Below, in pieces: positions 20,824 through 30,451 of a stretch of 64,000 nucleotides of DNA. Location: assembly GCF_026626665.1 (NCBI RefSeq), contig NZ_JAPNKE010000002.1, positions 166,501 to 230,500 on the forward strand, written 5' to 3'. The stretch is from Nannocystis pusilla. GTDB lineage: Bacteria > Myxococcota_A > Polyangia > Nannocystales > Nannocystaceae. Position numbers and translations under genes: made by a program. The notes beneath the pieces are model-generated. The model was not told where the DNA came from, did no database searches, and worked only from the letters and a program-made list of their open reading frames with translations. The stretch's first letter is position 1; each line of letters opens with the position of its first letter.

Positions 20824-21360
20824 TCACGGAGCGAGCAGGCCCGCCTCGGCCATCCGCCGCGCGAGTTCGGCCCGCGAGTGGATGTCGAGGCGCGTGTACA
20901 CGTGCTCGAGGTGGCTGGCGACGGTGCGCGGGCGAATGCCGAGCCGCGTGGCGATGGCCTGATTCGTCAGACCCTCGGCGACCAGCCGGGCGACCTCGAC
21001 CTCGCGCTCGCTGAGCCCCGCGACGACCTGCCGCGCCTGGGCCTGCGCCAGCACCCGCTGCAGCTCCGGCGAGTCGGCGGCGGCGAACGACAGCTCCACG
21101 TCGGGGCCGAGGCCGATGCGATCGCCGTGGCGCAGCGCGACGAGCTCGACCGGGAGGTCGTTGACCCGCGTGCCATTGGTCGAGCCGAGATCGACGGCCA
21201 TGAAGCCGTTGTCGATGCCGCGCAGCAACTTGAGGTGCTTGCGCGAGACGCCTCGATCGGGAATCACGAGATCGACGCCGGGCCCGCGGCCGACGAGGGT
21301 GGTGGCGGCGCTGAGCTCGAACACCGCGCCGGTGAGGCTGCCGCAACACACCGCGAGCAC
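20824..21360 (-). CDS. FHA domain-LuxR helix-turn-helix regulator
   Basis: About 178 residues: an FHA domain (LTGAVFELSAATTLVGRGPG, DRGVSRKHLKLL, DLGSTNGTRVND) joined to a LuxR-type helix-turn-helix (GLSEREVEVARLVAEGLTNQ, ATRLGIRPRTVASHLEHVYT). FHA domains bind phosphothreonine, so this is a candidate transcription factor controlled by Ser/Thr kinases such as the one 1.5 kb away. The frame is open to 21792, but the upstream residues look like out-of-frame translation; GTG at 21360 begins exactly one residue before the FHA core, and no good ribosome binding site is seen. Confidence 0.8.
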   Translation of the reverse strand: MLAVCCGSLTGAVFELSAATTLVGRGPGVDLVIPDRGVSRKHLKLLRGIDNGFMAVDLGSTNGTRVNDLPVELVALRHGDRIGLGPDVELSFAAADSPELQRVLAQAQARQVVAGLSEREVEVARLVAEGLTNQAIATRLGIRPRTVASHLEHVYTRLDIHSRAELARRMAEAGLLAP

Positions 21361-21846
21361 GGAGCGCGTCGCCGGCGAGGTGCTCCCCGACTGCGAGGAT
21401 TGGGCCGTCGGGTTGTCGGATCGCCGCGCACGCGCCGCTCGATGGTTTCCCACACAACCGCGGCGCGTCGCAAGGTGCACTGCGCGGGCGCGGAATCGAA
21501 CCGGGCGCGCGCGGCCGGCGAGTGTCGAGGTGCCCCGCGCGGTCAGCCCAGTCCACTGCGATTTCCTTGCCGTCGAGCGACGGATACGTACGGGAGCGGC
21601 ACCGCTGGAAACCTCTCCGAACGAAGGTGCTCGGGCCCGCAGCAAGACCTGGCCGACGACGAGCGGAGCATCTTGTCCGCGACTGCGAACCCGGGCGGCG
21701 GAGCGCCGGGTACAGACATTGAACTCGTGCACGTCGAGCGGCGGGCAGCGCCGCGTGAAAACGAGGACGAAGTGAACCCTCCGGCCTCGCACGACTCGTC
21801 GCGTCTTTGTACCGACCTCCGCTGCGGGCAGTGCTCCGCGCGCGGC
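21361..21846. other. Intergenic stretch without a supported gene
   Basis: Nearly 490 bp between the FHA-LuxR gene and the 3' end of the propeller-like lipoprotein gene, both on the minus strand. Open frames here are Arg/Ala-rich and lack motifs or ribosome binding sites. It should hold the FHA-LuxR promoter. I see no repeat or strong hairpin. Confidence 0.5.
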
Positions 21847-22838
21847 CTACCTCGCGGCGTAGCGCCGGTCGCACTCGAGCTCGTCGGAGATCCGCGCGCG
21901 ACCGATGAGCCCGCCGTCGCCGACCACGATCGCCTCGTCGCCCATCGGGGTGACCGCGCGCAGCGGCGGCAGCTCCTCCTCGACGCGCACGGCGGTCTCG
22001 TCGTACCAGAACGGGGAGCCGCTGATCACGACCCCGTCCTCGCGCACCAGCCATTCACCTTCGCGGGCGATGCCGGTGATCGTCGTCGTATCAAACTGGC
22101 TCTCGTCGAAGAACTCGCCGTCGATGATCAAAGACACGGCCCCGTCGGCGCCGGCGAGCACCCAGCGGCCGGCGTACGAGGCGAGCGCCTGGAAGTCGGC
22201 GCTCGCTCCGGGCATGGCCGTCCAGGTCTGGCCGTCCTCGCTGAGCACCACCGCGCCGTCCAGGCCGACGGCGATAAACGCGTTGGCCACGGACGGATCG
22301 AAGGCGACGGCCCGCAGGTCGCCGAGCTCGGCCGGCACCTCGGCCGGCAGCCCCAGCTCGCGCCGGCGTCGGTGCTGAGGCGCAGCACGCCGTCGCCGAC
22401 GGCCACGCACGTGCCCTCCTCGCTGCAGGTGACCCCCACCAGGTCGTTCGTGACGCCGGCGTCGATCACCGCCCAGGTCTCCCCGGCGTCGGTCGAGCGC
22501 ACCACGACGCCGCCGTCCCCCACCGCCACCACGGTCTCGTCCCCGGTGAACGCGACCCCGCGCAGCGACGTGTCGGTCGCGCTCGCCGGCGCCGTCCAGG
22601 CCGCTTCGCCGGCCTGCCGCGCGATCGCCCCGCCTGCGCCCACCGCCACGACGACGCCCTGCGCCGCCGCGACCGCGAACAGGTCGGCCTCCACCGGGCT
22701 CACCTGCGCGGCCCATACGACCGGCTGGTAGTAGAGGTCGCACGCGTTACAGGCGACCGCGCCGGGCAGCGCCGCGCCGGCCGCGGCTGCGAGGGCGAGG
22801 GAACCAGCGAGGCACGAGGTTCGAGCGGAGCGGAGCAT
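21847..22838 (-). CDS. Beta-propeller-like (YCF48/BNR-type) lipoprotein, frameshifted
   Basis: Signal MLRSARTSCLAGSLALAAAA followed by LPGAVAC, then repeated blades of the form GVAFTGDETVVAVGDGGVV, RSTDAGETWAVIDAG, CVAVGDGVLRLSTDAGASW, and in the next frame AVAFDPSVANAFIAVGLDG, SEDGQTWTAMPG. The D-G-x-T/A-W pattern is that of BNR/YCF48 propellers. The frame changes in a CCCC run at about 22351; one base restores a ~330-residue protein ending DELECDRRYAAR. The run makes a sequencing indel likely. Probable exported protein of unknown role. Confidence 0.7.
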
Positions 22839-23174
22839 GGTTCGAGTCTCTCGGTGAAGCAGGAGCGCGCCGGTCGCAGGTCGCGTCCGCCGGCGCAGGT
22901 GGAGTAACCGCCCACCCGGAGGAAATTGCCGGCGACGAAAAATCGCGACGGGAGCGCCAGCGCTCGCCCGTGGACGATCCACCGCCGGTGCGCGGGGTCA
23001 ACGCCACCGGCGCGTCGGGGCCCCGGGGCTCGCGGAGCAGTTCAGGTTCCCGCGCCTCGCGTGACCACGTTCGGCCCGTGCCACCGTGGGCCCAGGTCCG
23101 CCGCCCACGCTGCATTCGCAAAGCGCCCTTCACGCACTGGCGCGCGAGCAAAAACCGACCAAGTCAGGATCACG
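22839..23174. other. Divergent intergenic region, no gene seen
   Basis: The 336 bp between the propeller-like lipoprotein gene (leftward) and the small membrane protein gene (rightward) should hold both promoters. No conserved frame, repeat or strong hairpin is visible. Confidence 0.45.
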
Positions 23175-23303
23175 ATGAGCAAACTTCTACGAGGTGCAGT
23201 CGCGGGTGTTGGGGCCTGGAAGCTCGGCGGTGGTGTCATTGGCACCGTCCTGATCTTCATCCTCTTGTGGATGGTCCTCGGCAACTTCGACATCTTCCGA
23301 TGA
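23175..23303 (+). CDS. Small single-span membrane protein (42 aa)
   Basis: MSKLLRGAVAGVGAWKLGGG followed by one hydrophobic segment (VIGTVLIFILLWMVLGNF) and DIFR. The pattern K-L-G-G-G, then a ~17-residue span ending LLGN-F, is like small conserved membrane proteins seen in several Gram-negative groups whose function is unknown. AGGA lies about nine bases before the ATG. It is convergent with the acetyltransferase gene, 21 bp away. Confidence 0.7.
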   Translation: MSKLLRGAVAGVGAWKLGGGVIGTVLIFILLWMVLGNFDIFR

Positions 23304-23324
23304 TCGGCCCGGCCGCGCGTCGCC

Positions 23325-23888
23325 TCAGCGCGGCGCGAGGGGGCGAATGACGCGACACGGGTTGCCACCGGCGAGCACGCCGGCCGGGACGTCGCGGGTG
23401 ACGACGCTGCCGGCGGCGATCGTGGTGTCGTCGCCGATGGTGACACCGGGGCAGACGATCACGCCGCCGCCGAGCCACACGCGGTCGCCGATCCGCACCG
23501 GCTTGGCTGTCTCGAGGCCGGTGATCCGGATCTCGGGGTCGAGCGGGTGGGTCGCGGCGTAAATGTGGACACCCGGGCCGCACAGCACGTTTTCTCCGAT
23601 GGTGACCGGCGCGCAGTCGAGGATCACGCCGTCGAAGTTCATGTAAAAACCGTCGCCGACCTCGATGTTGGCGCCGTAATCGCAGCGGAACGGCGGCTCG
23701 ATCTCGAGGCGCGAGCCGCAGCGGCCGAGCAGGGTCCGCAAGATCTCGAGGCGCGTCTCGACCTCGTCCTCGGTGGTCTCGTTGAAGCGGCGCGTCAGGC
23801 GTCGCGCCGCCCGACGCAGGCCCACCAGCTCCGGGTCGGCGGCCAGGTAGAGCTCGCCGGCCAGCATCTTCTCGCGTTCGCTGAGCAT
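23325..23888 (-). CDS. maa: Maltose O-acetyltransferase-like hexapeptide acyltransferase
   Basis: A 187-residue sugar O-acetyltransferase: N-terminal Maa helix pair (SEREKMLAGELYLAADPEL) and a left-handed beta-helix of hexapeptide repeats (ANIEVGDGFYMNFDGVILD, PVTIGENVLCGPGVHIYAAT, VRIGDRVWLGGGVIVCPGVT), ending DVPAGVLAGGNPCRVIRPL. The catalytic histidine is probably the one in AATHPLD. It transfers acetyl from acetyl-CoA to a sugar or similar acceptor in the cytosol; the acceptor is not determined. Confidence 0.88.
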   Translation of the reverse strand: MLSEREKMLAGELYLAADPELVGLRRAARRLTRRFNETTEDEVETRLEILRTLLGRCGSRLEIEPPFRCDYGANIEVGDGFYMNFDGVILDCAPVTIGENVLCGPGVHIYAATHPLDPEIRITGLETAKPVRIGDRVWLGGGVIVCPGVTIGDDTTIAAGSVVTRDVPAGVLAGGNPCRVIRPLAPR

Positions 23889-24059
23889 GGCGGTAGGGTG
23901 ATGCGTGCGCTGCGGCGTGGGCGTCGGGCGCGGCCGGGGCGGCGGCGAGCGGGCTGGAGCGCGTCGCCGGGCTGGCCCGGGCGCGGCGGCGAAGGACGCG
24001 CGAGAATCGGGGCGCGGGTTCGGGATCCACCTCGAAGAGTAATCGCGCGGCCGGGGCCG

Positions 24060-24761
24060 CTATTCGCAGCGCGGGCCCATGGCGACGCAGTCGGTCCACC
24101 ACTTCTCGATCTTCATGCATTCGGAGTAGTGGGTCCAGTCGTCGTGGTTCTCGAAGCAATTGTCGAAGAACGCGGCGTCGACGAGCGTGCAGGTCTGGGC
24201 CGGCTCGAACACCTCGGTGCTGCTGTCGGTGTCGGCGTCGAAGAAGCTGCCCTTGAAGTGCGAGGCGAAGGTGACGGTGCGATCGGCGTGGACGACGATG
24301 TGGTTGACCTCCCGCTCGTCGCCGTTGGCGAAGACCGAGTTCACCCCGTAGACGTAGAAGCCGGGGGTGCCGTCGCGCAGGCCGGTGAGGATGCAGCGCT
24401 CGACGTCGAGGAAGCCCTCGGGGCCCTCTTGGTGCCCCTGAATCTCGCCGTCGTCGTGGAGGAACTGCTCGCACACCATCGGCACGGCGCAGGCGCCGAG
24501 CTGGTCGAAATCCTCGGAGTCGCCGGTGGTGCCGATCGTCGTGGTCGGCTCCGCGGTCGTGCTCGAGCTGGTGGTGCCGGTGGTGGTCGTATCGGTGGTG
24601 CCGGTGGGCGGGTCGCCGGTGCTCGTGGTGGTGCCGGTGGCCGGCGGGTCGGTCTCGGTGGTGGCGGCGGTGGTGGGCTCGCCCGTCTCGGTGTCGTCGG
24701 ACTTTCCGGGGCCGCAGGCGGCCGCCAGCGCGATCGCAAGAGTAATGGTTCGGCGAATCAT
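24060..24761 (-). CDS. Lipoprotein with Thr-rich linker, unknown C-terminal domain
   Basis: A 233-residue lipoprotein: signal MIRRTITLAIALAAACG, a ~70-residue Thr/Ser/Gly/Glu linker, then a ~130-residue globular domain with six cysteines (GACAVPMVCEQF, ERCILTG, AQTCTLVDAAFFDNCF, SECMKIEKWW, DCVAMGPRC). The Cys pattern suggests disulphides and extracellular exposure. No family recognised. The start at 24761 is fixed by the signal peptide. Confidence 0.78.
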   Translation of the reverse strand: MIRRTITLAIALAAACGPGKSDDTETGEPTTAATTETDPPATGTTTSTGDPPTGTTDTTTTGTTSSSTTAEPTTTIGTTGDSEDFDQLGACAVPMVCEQFLHDDGEIQGHQEGPEGFLDVERCILTGLRDGTPGFYVYGVNSVFANGDEREVNHIVVHADRTVTFASHFKGSFFDADTDSSTEVFEPAQTCTLVDAAFFDNCFENHDDWTHYSECMKIEKWWTDCVAMGPRCE

Positions 24762-25077
24762 CGGCGGACCATACCGCGGATGATCGGCCTCCACGAGCGC
24801 GCATTGCGGTGAGGCGCACCGGGGGTCGACCGATGGCGCGAGGCCTGGCGCGCGCCCGCACTGCGCGCATTCGAGGTCGAGGCCGCCGGGCGCTCGGCGG
24901 ATTCGCGGTCGATGCCGCGGCGTGGGGCCGTCACGGGCGAGGCGCAGGCAGCCGCGGCCGCAAACAGGCGCCGTCGATGACGAATCAGACTTCGGCCCTG
25001 CGGCTCGGCGATGGGGTCCGGCGCACCGCGCTCGACCTCACTGGCGTGCGAGCGCCGCGAGAGGTCCAGCGCGAGGC
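24762..25077. other. Intergenic stretch without a supported gene
   Basis: 316 bp upstream of the lipoprotein gene and downstream of the UvrA-like gene. Frames here are Arg-rich with no motif. Nothing else seen. Confidence 0.45.
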
Positions 25078-27726
25078 TCAGGCGTCGTCAGCGAATTGAC
25101 GCCGCAGATAGGGGGCGGTGCGGCTGGCCTCGGCGTCGCAGACGGTCCGCGGCGGGCCGCTGGCGACGACGCGGCCGCCGGCCTCGCCGGCGCCGGGGCC
25201 GATGTCGATGACCCAGTCGCTGGCGGCGACGATCCGCAGGTCGTGCTCGACGAGCACGACGGTGTTGCCGGCGTCGACCAGGCCCTGCAGGCGCGCCATC
25301 AGCTTGTCGACGTCGGCGGGGTGCAGGCCGGTGCTCGGCTCGTCGAGGACGTAGAGGGTGTCGCCGCGCTGCGCCCGCTGGAGCTCGGTGGCCAGCTTGA
25401 TCCGCTGGGCCTCGCCGCCCGACAGCTCGGTCGCGGGCTGGCCGAGGCGGAGGTAGCCGAGGCCGATGTCGTGAAGCAGGGCGAGCGGGCGATGCACCGA
25501 CGGCTCGTCGGCGAAGAACTCGCGCGCCTCGTCGACGGTCATGCGCAGGACCTCGGCGATGTTCTTGCCGCCCCAGGTGACCTGCAGGGTCTTCTCGTTG
25601 TAGCGCGCGCCCTGGCAGGTCGGGCACGGGGCGTACACGCTCGGCATGAACAGCAGCTCGACGCTGACGAAGCCCTCGCCCTCGCAGGTGTCGCAGCGGC
25701 CGCCGGCGACGTTGAAGGAGAAGCGACCGGCGTCGTAGCGGCGCGAGCGAGCCGTCGGGGTGGCGGCGAACAGCTTGCGCACGGCGTCGAACAGGCCGGT
25801 GTACGTGGCGAGGTTGGAGCGCGGGGTGCGGCCGATCGGCCGCTGATCGACCCGCACGAGCCGCCGCAGGTGTTCGATGCCGCTGTGGATCCGCCCGCTC
25901 GTGGTGGTCGCGACGCGCGGGCCGGCGGTGACGTCGTCCTCTTCGTCCTCGGCGCTGGCGGCCTGGCCGAGGCGCTCGCCGACCAGCTCGACCAGCGCCT
26001 GACTGACGAGGCTCGATTTGCCCGAGCCGGACACGCCGGTGACCGCGGTCAGGGTGCCGAGCGGGAAGCGGACGTCGAGGCCGCGCAGGTTGTTGCGAGT
26101 GACGCCGCGCAGCTCGAGCCAGCCGCTCGGGGCTCGCGGGGTGCGGGTCTCCACATTCGCCGGCGCGAACAGGTAGCGGGCGGTCTGCGAGGCGGTCACG
26201 CGCTGAAGGCCCGCGGGCGGGCCGCTGTAGAGCACCTCGCCGCCGTGCTGGCCGGCGCCGGGGCCGACGTCGATCAGCCAGTCGGCGCGGCGCATGGTGT
26301 CGAGGTCGTGCTCGACGACGAACAGCGAATTGCCGGCGCGGCGCAATTGGTCGAGGGCTCGCAGCAGCGCCTCGTTGTCGGCCGGGTGCAGGCCGGCGGT
26401 CGGCTCGTCGAGCACGTAGACGACGCCGAACAGGTTGGAGTGGAGCTGGGTCGCGAGGCGCAATCGCTGCAGCTCGCCGGAGGACAGCGTCGGGGTGCTG
26501 CGATCGAGGGACAGGTAGCCGAGGCCGAGCTCCTGCAAGGTGGCGAGCCGGCCGAGCAGGTCGTGGGCGATCCGCTGGGCCGCGATCCGCTTCTCCGGCG
26601 AGAGGTCGGGGGTGCGGCGCACGTCGGGCGCGCCGGCGTGGGCCGAGCCGCCGGCGGCGACGCGGCGGGCGGTGTCGCGGCGCGCGGCGGCCCGGCTCAG
26701 CGTGGCCTTGTTGCCGGCGATGGCCTCGTCGAAGCGGCCCTCGGCGGCCGGGGTCAGGACCTCGGCGAGGCGATCGAGAGACAGCTGAGACAGCTCGCCG
26801 ATGTCGAGCCCGGCGAAGGTGACGGCCAGCGCCTCGGGCTTGAGGCGCTTGCCGTGACACACGGGGCAGACGGTGCCGGTCATGAACCGGGCGACGCGCT
26901 TCTTCATCAGCGCGCTCTGGGTGGTGGCGAAGGTGTGGAGGACGTAGCGGCGGGCGCCGGTGAAGGTGCCCATGTAGCTGGGCTCCGTCTTCTTGCGCAG
27001 GGCGGCTTTCGTCTCGGCGGGCGTGAAGCCGGCGTAGACCGGGACGGTCGGGGACTCCTCGGTGTAGAGGATCCAGTCGCGGTCCTTCTTCGGCAGCTCG
27101 CGCCAGGGACGCTCGACGTCGTAGCCGAGGGTCACGAGGATGTCGCGCAGGTTCTGGCCGTGCCAGGCCGGCGGCCACGAGGCGATCGCGCGCTCGCGGA
27201 TCGACTTGCTGTCGTCGGGCACCATGGCCTCCTCGGTGACGTCGTAGACGTTGCCGAGGCCGTGGCAGTGGGGACAGGCGCCCTGGGTGGTGTTGGGCGA
27301 GAAGTCCTCGGCGTAGAGCATCGGCTGCTTGGGCGGATAGCTGCCGGCGCGCGAGTACAAAAGGCGCACCTGGCTCGAGATGGTGGTGACGCTGCCGACC
27401 GAGGAGCGCACGCTGGGGGCGCCGCGTTGCTGCTGCAGGGCAACGGCGGGCGGCAGGCCGTCGATGCTGTCGACGTCGGGGATGCCGACCTGATCGATGA
27501 GGCGGCGGGCGTAAGGCGCGACCGATTCGAAGTAGCGCCGCTGGGCCTCGGCGTAGAGGGTGCCGAACGCGAGCGAGGACTTGCCCGAGCCCGAGACGCC
27601 GGAGAAGACGACGAAGGCGTCGCGCGGGACGTCGACGTCGACGTTCTTGAGGTTGTGCTCGCGGGCGCCGCGCACACGGACGCAGCGCGTGACGGCGGAG
27701 GCGGCGGGATCGTCGGACGAGGGCAT
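25078..27726 (-). CDS. UvrA paralogue (UvrA2-like ABC ATPase)
   Basis: An 882-residue UvrA-family ABC ATPase with two ATPase modules: Walker [10 protein letters not shown] at 43-51 and again near residue 565; signatures [12 protein letters not shown] and [12 protein letters not shown]; Walker [15 protein letters not shown] and [13 protein letters not shown]. CxxC zinc pairs ([32 protein letters not shown]) are all present. It is shorter than housekeeping UvrA (~940), and between the first Walker A and its signature I do not see a clear UvrB-binding domain, fitting UvrA2-type proteins linked to DNA-damage or drug tolerance. ATG 27726 starts just before the conserved [14 protein letters not shown] single-gene unit. 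Confidence 0.85.
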   Translation of the reverse strand: MPSSDDPAASAVTRCVRVRGAREHNLKNVDVDVPRDAFVVFSGVSGSGKSSLAFGTLYAEAQRRYFESVAPYARRLIDQVGIPDVDSIDGLPPAVALQQQRGAPSVRSSVGSVTTISSQVRLLYSRAGSYPPKQPMLYAEDFSPNTTQGACPHCHGLGNVYDVTEEAMVPDDSKSIRERAIASWPPAWHGQNLRDILVTLGYDVERPWRELPKKDRDWILYTEESPTVPVYAGFTPAETKAALRKKTEPSYMGTFTGARRYVLHTFATTQSALMKKRVARFMTGTVCPVCHGKRLKPEALAVTFAGLDIGELSQLSLDRLAEVLTPAAEGRFDEAIAGNKATLSRAAARRDTARRVAAGGSAHAGAPDVRRTPDLSPEKRIAAQRIAHDLLGRLATLQELGLGYLSLDRSTPTLSSGELQRLRLATQLHSNLFGVVYVLDEPTAGLHPADNEALLRALDQLRRAGNSLFVVEHDLDTMRRADWLIDVGPGAGQHGGEVLYSGPPAGLQRVTASQTARYLFAPANVETRTPRAPSGWLELRGVTRNNLRGLDVRFPLGTLTAVTGVSGSGKSSLVSQALVELVGERLGQAASAEDEEDDVTAGPRVATTTSGRIHSGIEHLRRLVRVDQRPIGRTPRSNLATYTGLFDAVRKLFAATPTARSRRYDAGRFSFNVAGGRCDTCEGEGFVSVELLFMPSVYAPCPTCQGARYNEKTLQVTWGGKNIAEVLRMTVDEAREFFADEPSVHRPLALLHDIGLGYLRLGQPATELSGGEAQRIKLATELQRAQRGDTLYVLDEPSTGLHPADVDKLMARLQGLVDAGNTVVLVEHDLRIVAASDWVIDIGPGAGEAGGRVVASGPPRTVCDAEASRTAPYLRRQFADDA

Positions 27727-28145
27727 AGCGAGCGGGAGCCTAACCGCGAATGCGGACGCGGCCGAGCGGGACGTGAAGAGGTGCGGGCGGCCGGAAAGGC
27801 GGAAGAGTTCCCGGAGCGAGCGCCGGCGCGGCGGAGAACGCGTCACTGCGGGCGTCTGCGGGCCGCTTCACGTCCACGTCGGGCCTGCGTCGCCGCGACG
27901 GCGGCGATGACCGCTCTGCCGCGCGCTTCACGAGCCGCCGGCGCAGAAGCGGGGCACCAGGGTGTCACGGCCCGGGACGGAGTAAGTCGGCGGGAGCGGC
28001 CGGCGGGAAGTGCCGGCGGATCTTGCCGAGTGCGGCGCCGAGAGGGCGATGGCAGCAGAACAGGGTCGATTCGTGGTTGGCACGCTTGATGTAGTGTCTC
28101 GCTCGAGGCGCCGGGCATCCGGCGCGACACCCTGCGAGCATTCGT
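27727..28145. other. Divergent intergenic region, no gene seen
   Basis: About 420 bp between the UvrA-like gene and the hydroxylase operon. It must carry promoters for both. TTGGCACGCTTGATGTAG near 28078-28095 has a -24-like half of a sigma-54 site but lacks the -12 GC, so no promoter is called. Confidence 0.45.
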
Positions 28146-28949
28146 ATGAAGACAGGAATTCCCGAGGTCGATCGAGGCATCGCCGCGGTCGCGGCCGCCG
28201 CTGCGGAGCGGTACGGCGCCGCGGCGGTGGCCCGCATCGCCGCCAGCACCCTCTCCAGCTTCGAATCGCCGAGGTTCGCCGACGAGCGCCAGCGGCCGAC
28301 GTGGGTCTACACGCCGGGCCTGACGGCGCGGCCGTTCTGGACCCGCGAGCAGTGCGGGCGCCTCTCCGAGATGATCGCTGCGTTCGAGGCGGGACGCGAG
28401 GCGATCGCGGCCGAGATCGCGGCGCTCGACACGTCGCGGATGGGCGTGCCGTACGACCACCTGTCGGTCGAGCCGGAGCAGATCCGCGGCTGGAAGAACC
28501 TGTTCTTCTTCAAAGACTATCAGCCCGATCACGAGCTGATGGCGCGCGTGCCGACGATCCGGGCGATCACGGAGCGCTTCGGCCCGGACCAGCTCGATCG
28601 CTTCGAGCTGTTCCTCTCGGTGCTCGAGCCCGGGACGCACATCCCGCCGCACTTCGGGGGCAGCAACTGCAAGCTGACGCTGCACCTGCCGCTCGACGTG
28701 CCGCCGGGCGACGCGGCGATCCGCGTCGACACGGAGACGCGCGGGTGGGCCGGCGGCGACATGGTGATCTTCGACGACACCTTCGACCACGAGGCCTGGA
28801 ACCGGACCGGACGAGCGCGCGCGGTGCTGCTGATCAAGGCGTACCACCCGGAGCTGACGATCGAGGAGATCGGGGTGCTCGAGATGTTCGCGCCACTCAG
28901 CGCCAAGGTGTACCGCGAGCTGCTGAAGACGAAGGGACGGGGCCAGTGA
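28146..28949 (+). CDS. Aspartyl/asparaginyl beta-hydroxylase-like dioxygenase
   Basis: A 267-residue protein of the Asp/Asn hydroxylase family (2-oxoglutarate/Fe(II) double-stranded beta-helix). The core shows LEPGTHIPPHFGGSNCKLTL with probable Fe ligand His169, and MVIFDDTFDHEAWNRTG with His214; a conserved basic residue follows in RARAVLLIK. It would hydroxylate an amino-acid residue or small molecule using 2-oxoglutarate and O2; the substrate is unknown. First gene of a three-gene operon: its stop overlaps the next start by four bases (GTGA). Confidence 0.82.
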   Translation: MKTGIPEVDRGIAAVAAAAAERYGAAAVARIAASTLSSFESPRFADERQRPTWVYTPGLTARPFWTREQCGRLSEMIAAFEAGREAIAAEIAALDTSRMGVPYDHLSVEPEQIRGWKNLFFFKDYQPDHELMARVPTIRAITERFGPDQLDRFELFLSVLEPGTHIPPHFGGSNCKLTLHLPLDVPPGDAAIRVDTETRGWAGGDMVIFDDTFDHEAWNRTGRARAVLLIKAYHPELTIEEIGVLEMFAPLSAKVYRELLKTKGRGQ

Positions 28950-30451
28950 ACGCGCGCGTCGAGGGGCCGCGGGAGCGGATCGTCCGCAGCGAGGAGGTGG
29001 TGCCGGCGACGATGTCGGCGGCCGAGCGCGACGCGCTCGCCGACGGATTGCTCGCGGTTTATGCCGAGATCTTCGCCGGGGCGACCCGCGAGTTCATCGT
29101 CGAGGGGATGGTCGCGCCGAAGTCCGAGTTCACGACGATCCTCCTGCACCGTAACGCCGAGGGCCGGATCGTCGGCTACTTCGCCATCCACTTCTTCGAG
29201 CGTCACTTCCGCGGCGTGCCGACGATCGTGGTCCGCTCGTCGGTCGGCATGCTCCGCGCCTATCGCGGGCGCAACGCCAACATCCGCTGGGCGCTCGGCG
29301 TGCTGCTGAAGCAGCGGCTGCGGCACCCGGGGAAGCCGATGTACGGGATGGGGCCGATGGTGCATCCGTCGAGCTACTTGCAGGTGGCGCGCTACGTCGA
29401 CGTGTTCTGGCCGCGCCCGGACGAGCCGGTGCCGCCCGACATGCTGGGCTTCATCGTCGAGCTGGCCGACGAGTTCAAGATGCGGCCGATCGATCCGTCG
29501 CGGCCGCTCCTCCGCGCCGGCTCGATGCCGACCCGCGAGAGCGACGCGGAGCGCGACTACTGGCGCCGCTGCGACAAGCCGGCGGCGCGCTTCTTCGTCG
29601 CCATGAACCCGGCGTACAGCCAGGGCGACGGGATCGTGACGATGTTCCCGATCACCGCGTCGATGCTGCGCGGCATCGCCTCGCGGATCGTCCGCGAGCG
29701 CGCGGCGCGGCTGGTGGAGGGGACGCTGGCGGCGGCGCAGCGGCTGCCGCTCGTCGAGCGCCTGTTGCGGCCGCGGGCGGTGCGTCGCCAGCTGGAGGCG
29801 GCGCCGCTGCTGGCGGGATTGGCGGACGGTGATTTGCGACGTCTGGCCGAGCGGGCGACGATCGTGGCGCTGCCCGCCGGGCAGACCCTGTTTCACGCGG
29901 GCGACGCGGGCGACGAGGTGTACGTGGTCGCTCGCGGGGCGGTGGCGGTGGTGGCGGGCGAAGAGATGCTCGACCAGCTCGGCGCGGGCGCGCTGTTCGG
30001 CGAGATCGCGGCGCTCACCGGCGGTCGCCGCAAGGCGTCGGTGCGCGCGGTGATTCCCACCACCCTGGTGAAGATCCCCGGCGAGGCCGTGCGCGCGGTG
30101 ATGCGTCGCGGGCCGCTGGGCGACGCGCTGGGCGAGATGGCGGCGGCGCGGCTGTTCGACGATCATCTGCGCGCGAGCGGCCGACATCGCCAGCTCGGCC
30201 GCGAGGCGCGGATCACCTGGGCCCGCAGCGGTCGCCTGGCCGAGCTCGAGCCGGGGGCGCGGCTGCGAGGGACCGACGCGGCGTTCTCGATCGTGCTCCG
30301 TGGCGACGTGCTGATCGAGCAGGACGGGGCGCAGCTGTCGGCGCAGGCGCCGGTGGTGATCGCGTGGACGCCGTCGACCGTGGTCGTGGCGTCGACGTCC
30401 GCGCGGGTGCTGCACGTGCCCGCGTCGGGCGAGGTCGCGGAGGCGTCGTGA
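28946..30451 (+). CDS. Acyltransferase-like/unknown domain fused to a cyclic nucleotide-binding domain
   Basis: A 501-residue protein. Residues ~1-270 form an unassigned domain with GNAT-like flavour (EFTTILLHRNAEGRIVGYFA, RSSVGMLRAYRGRNANIRWA, PMYGMGPMVHPSSY). Residues ~280-380 are a clear cNMP-binding beta-roll (LPAGQTLFHAGDAGDEVYVV, GALFGEIAALTGGRRKASVR), with the FGE and R-x-x-x-R elements of the phosphate cassette. A C-terminal ~110-residue part is unassigned. Likely a cytosolic protein regulated by cAMP or cGMP. GTG 28946 overlaps the upstream stop, indicating translational coupling. The acyltransferase idea is a guess from fold flavour; the cNMP domain is firm. Confidence 0.7.
   Translation: MNARVEGPRERIVRSEEVVPATMSAAERDALADGLLAVYAEIFAGATREFIVEGMVAPKSEFTTILLHRNAEGRIVGYFAIHFFERHFRGVPTIVVRSSVGMLRAYRGRNANIRWALGVLLKQRLRHPGKPMYGMGPMVHPSSYLQVARYVDVFWPRPDEPVPPDMLGFIVELADEFKMRPIDPSRPLLRAGSMPTRESDAERDYWRRCDKPAARFFVAMNPAYSQGDGIVTMFPITASMLRGIASRIVRERAARLVEGTLAAAQRLPLVERLLRPRAVRRQLEAAPLLAGLADGDLRRLAERATIVALPAGQTLFHAGDAGDEVYVVARGAVAVVAGEEMLDQLGAGALFGEIAALTGGRRKASVRAVIPTTLVKIPGEAVRAVMRRGPLGDALGEMAAARLFDDHLRASGRHRQLGREARITWARSGRLAELEPGARLRGTDAAFSIVLRGDVLIEQDGAQLSAQAPVVIAWTPSTVVVASTSARVLHVPASGEVAEAS

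Noticed and set aside
24922..28089. A very long open frame opposite the UvrA-like gene
   Set aside because: Gly/Ala/Val-rich and without motifs; it is the usual shadow frame of a G+C-rich coding strand. The UvrA-like protein on the minus strand has clear catalytic motifs.
28078..28095. Sigma-54 promoter before the hydroxylase operon
   Set aside because: TTGGCAC is present, but the -12 GC at the required spacing is not.
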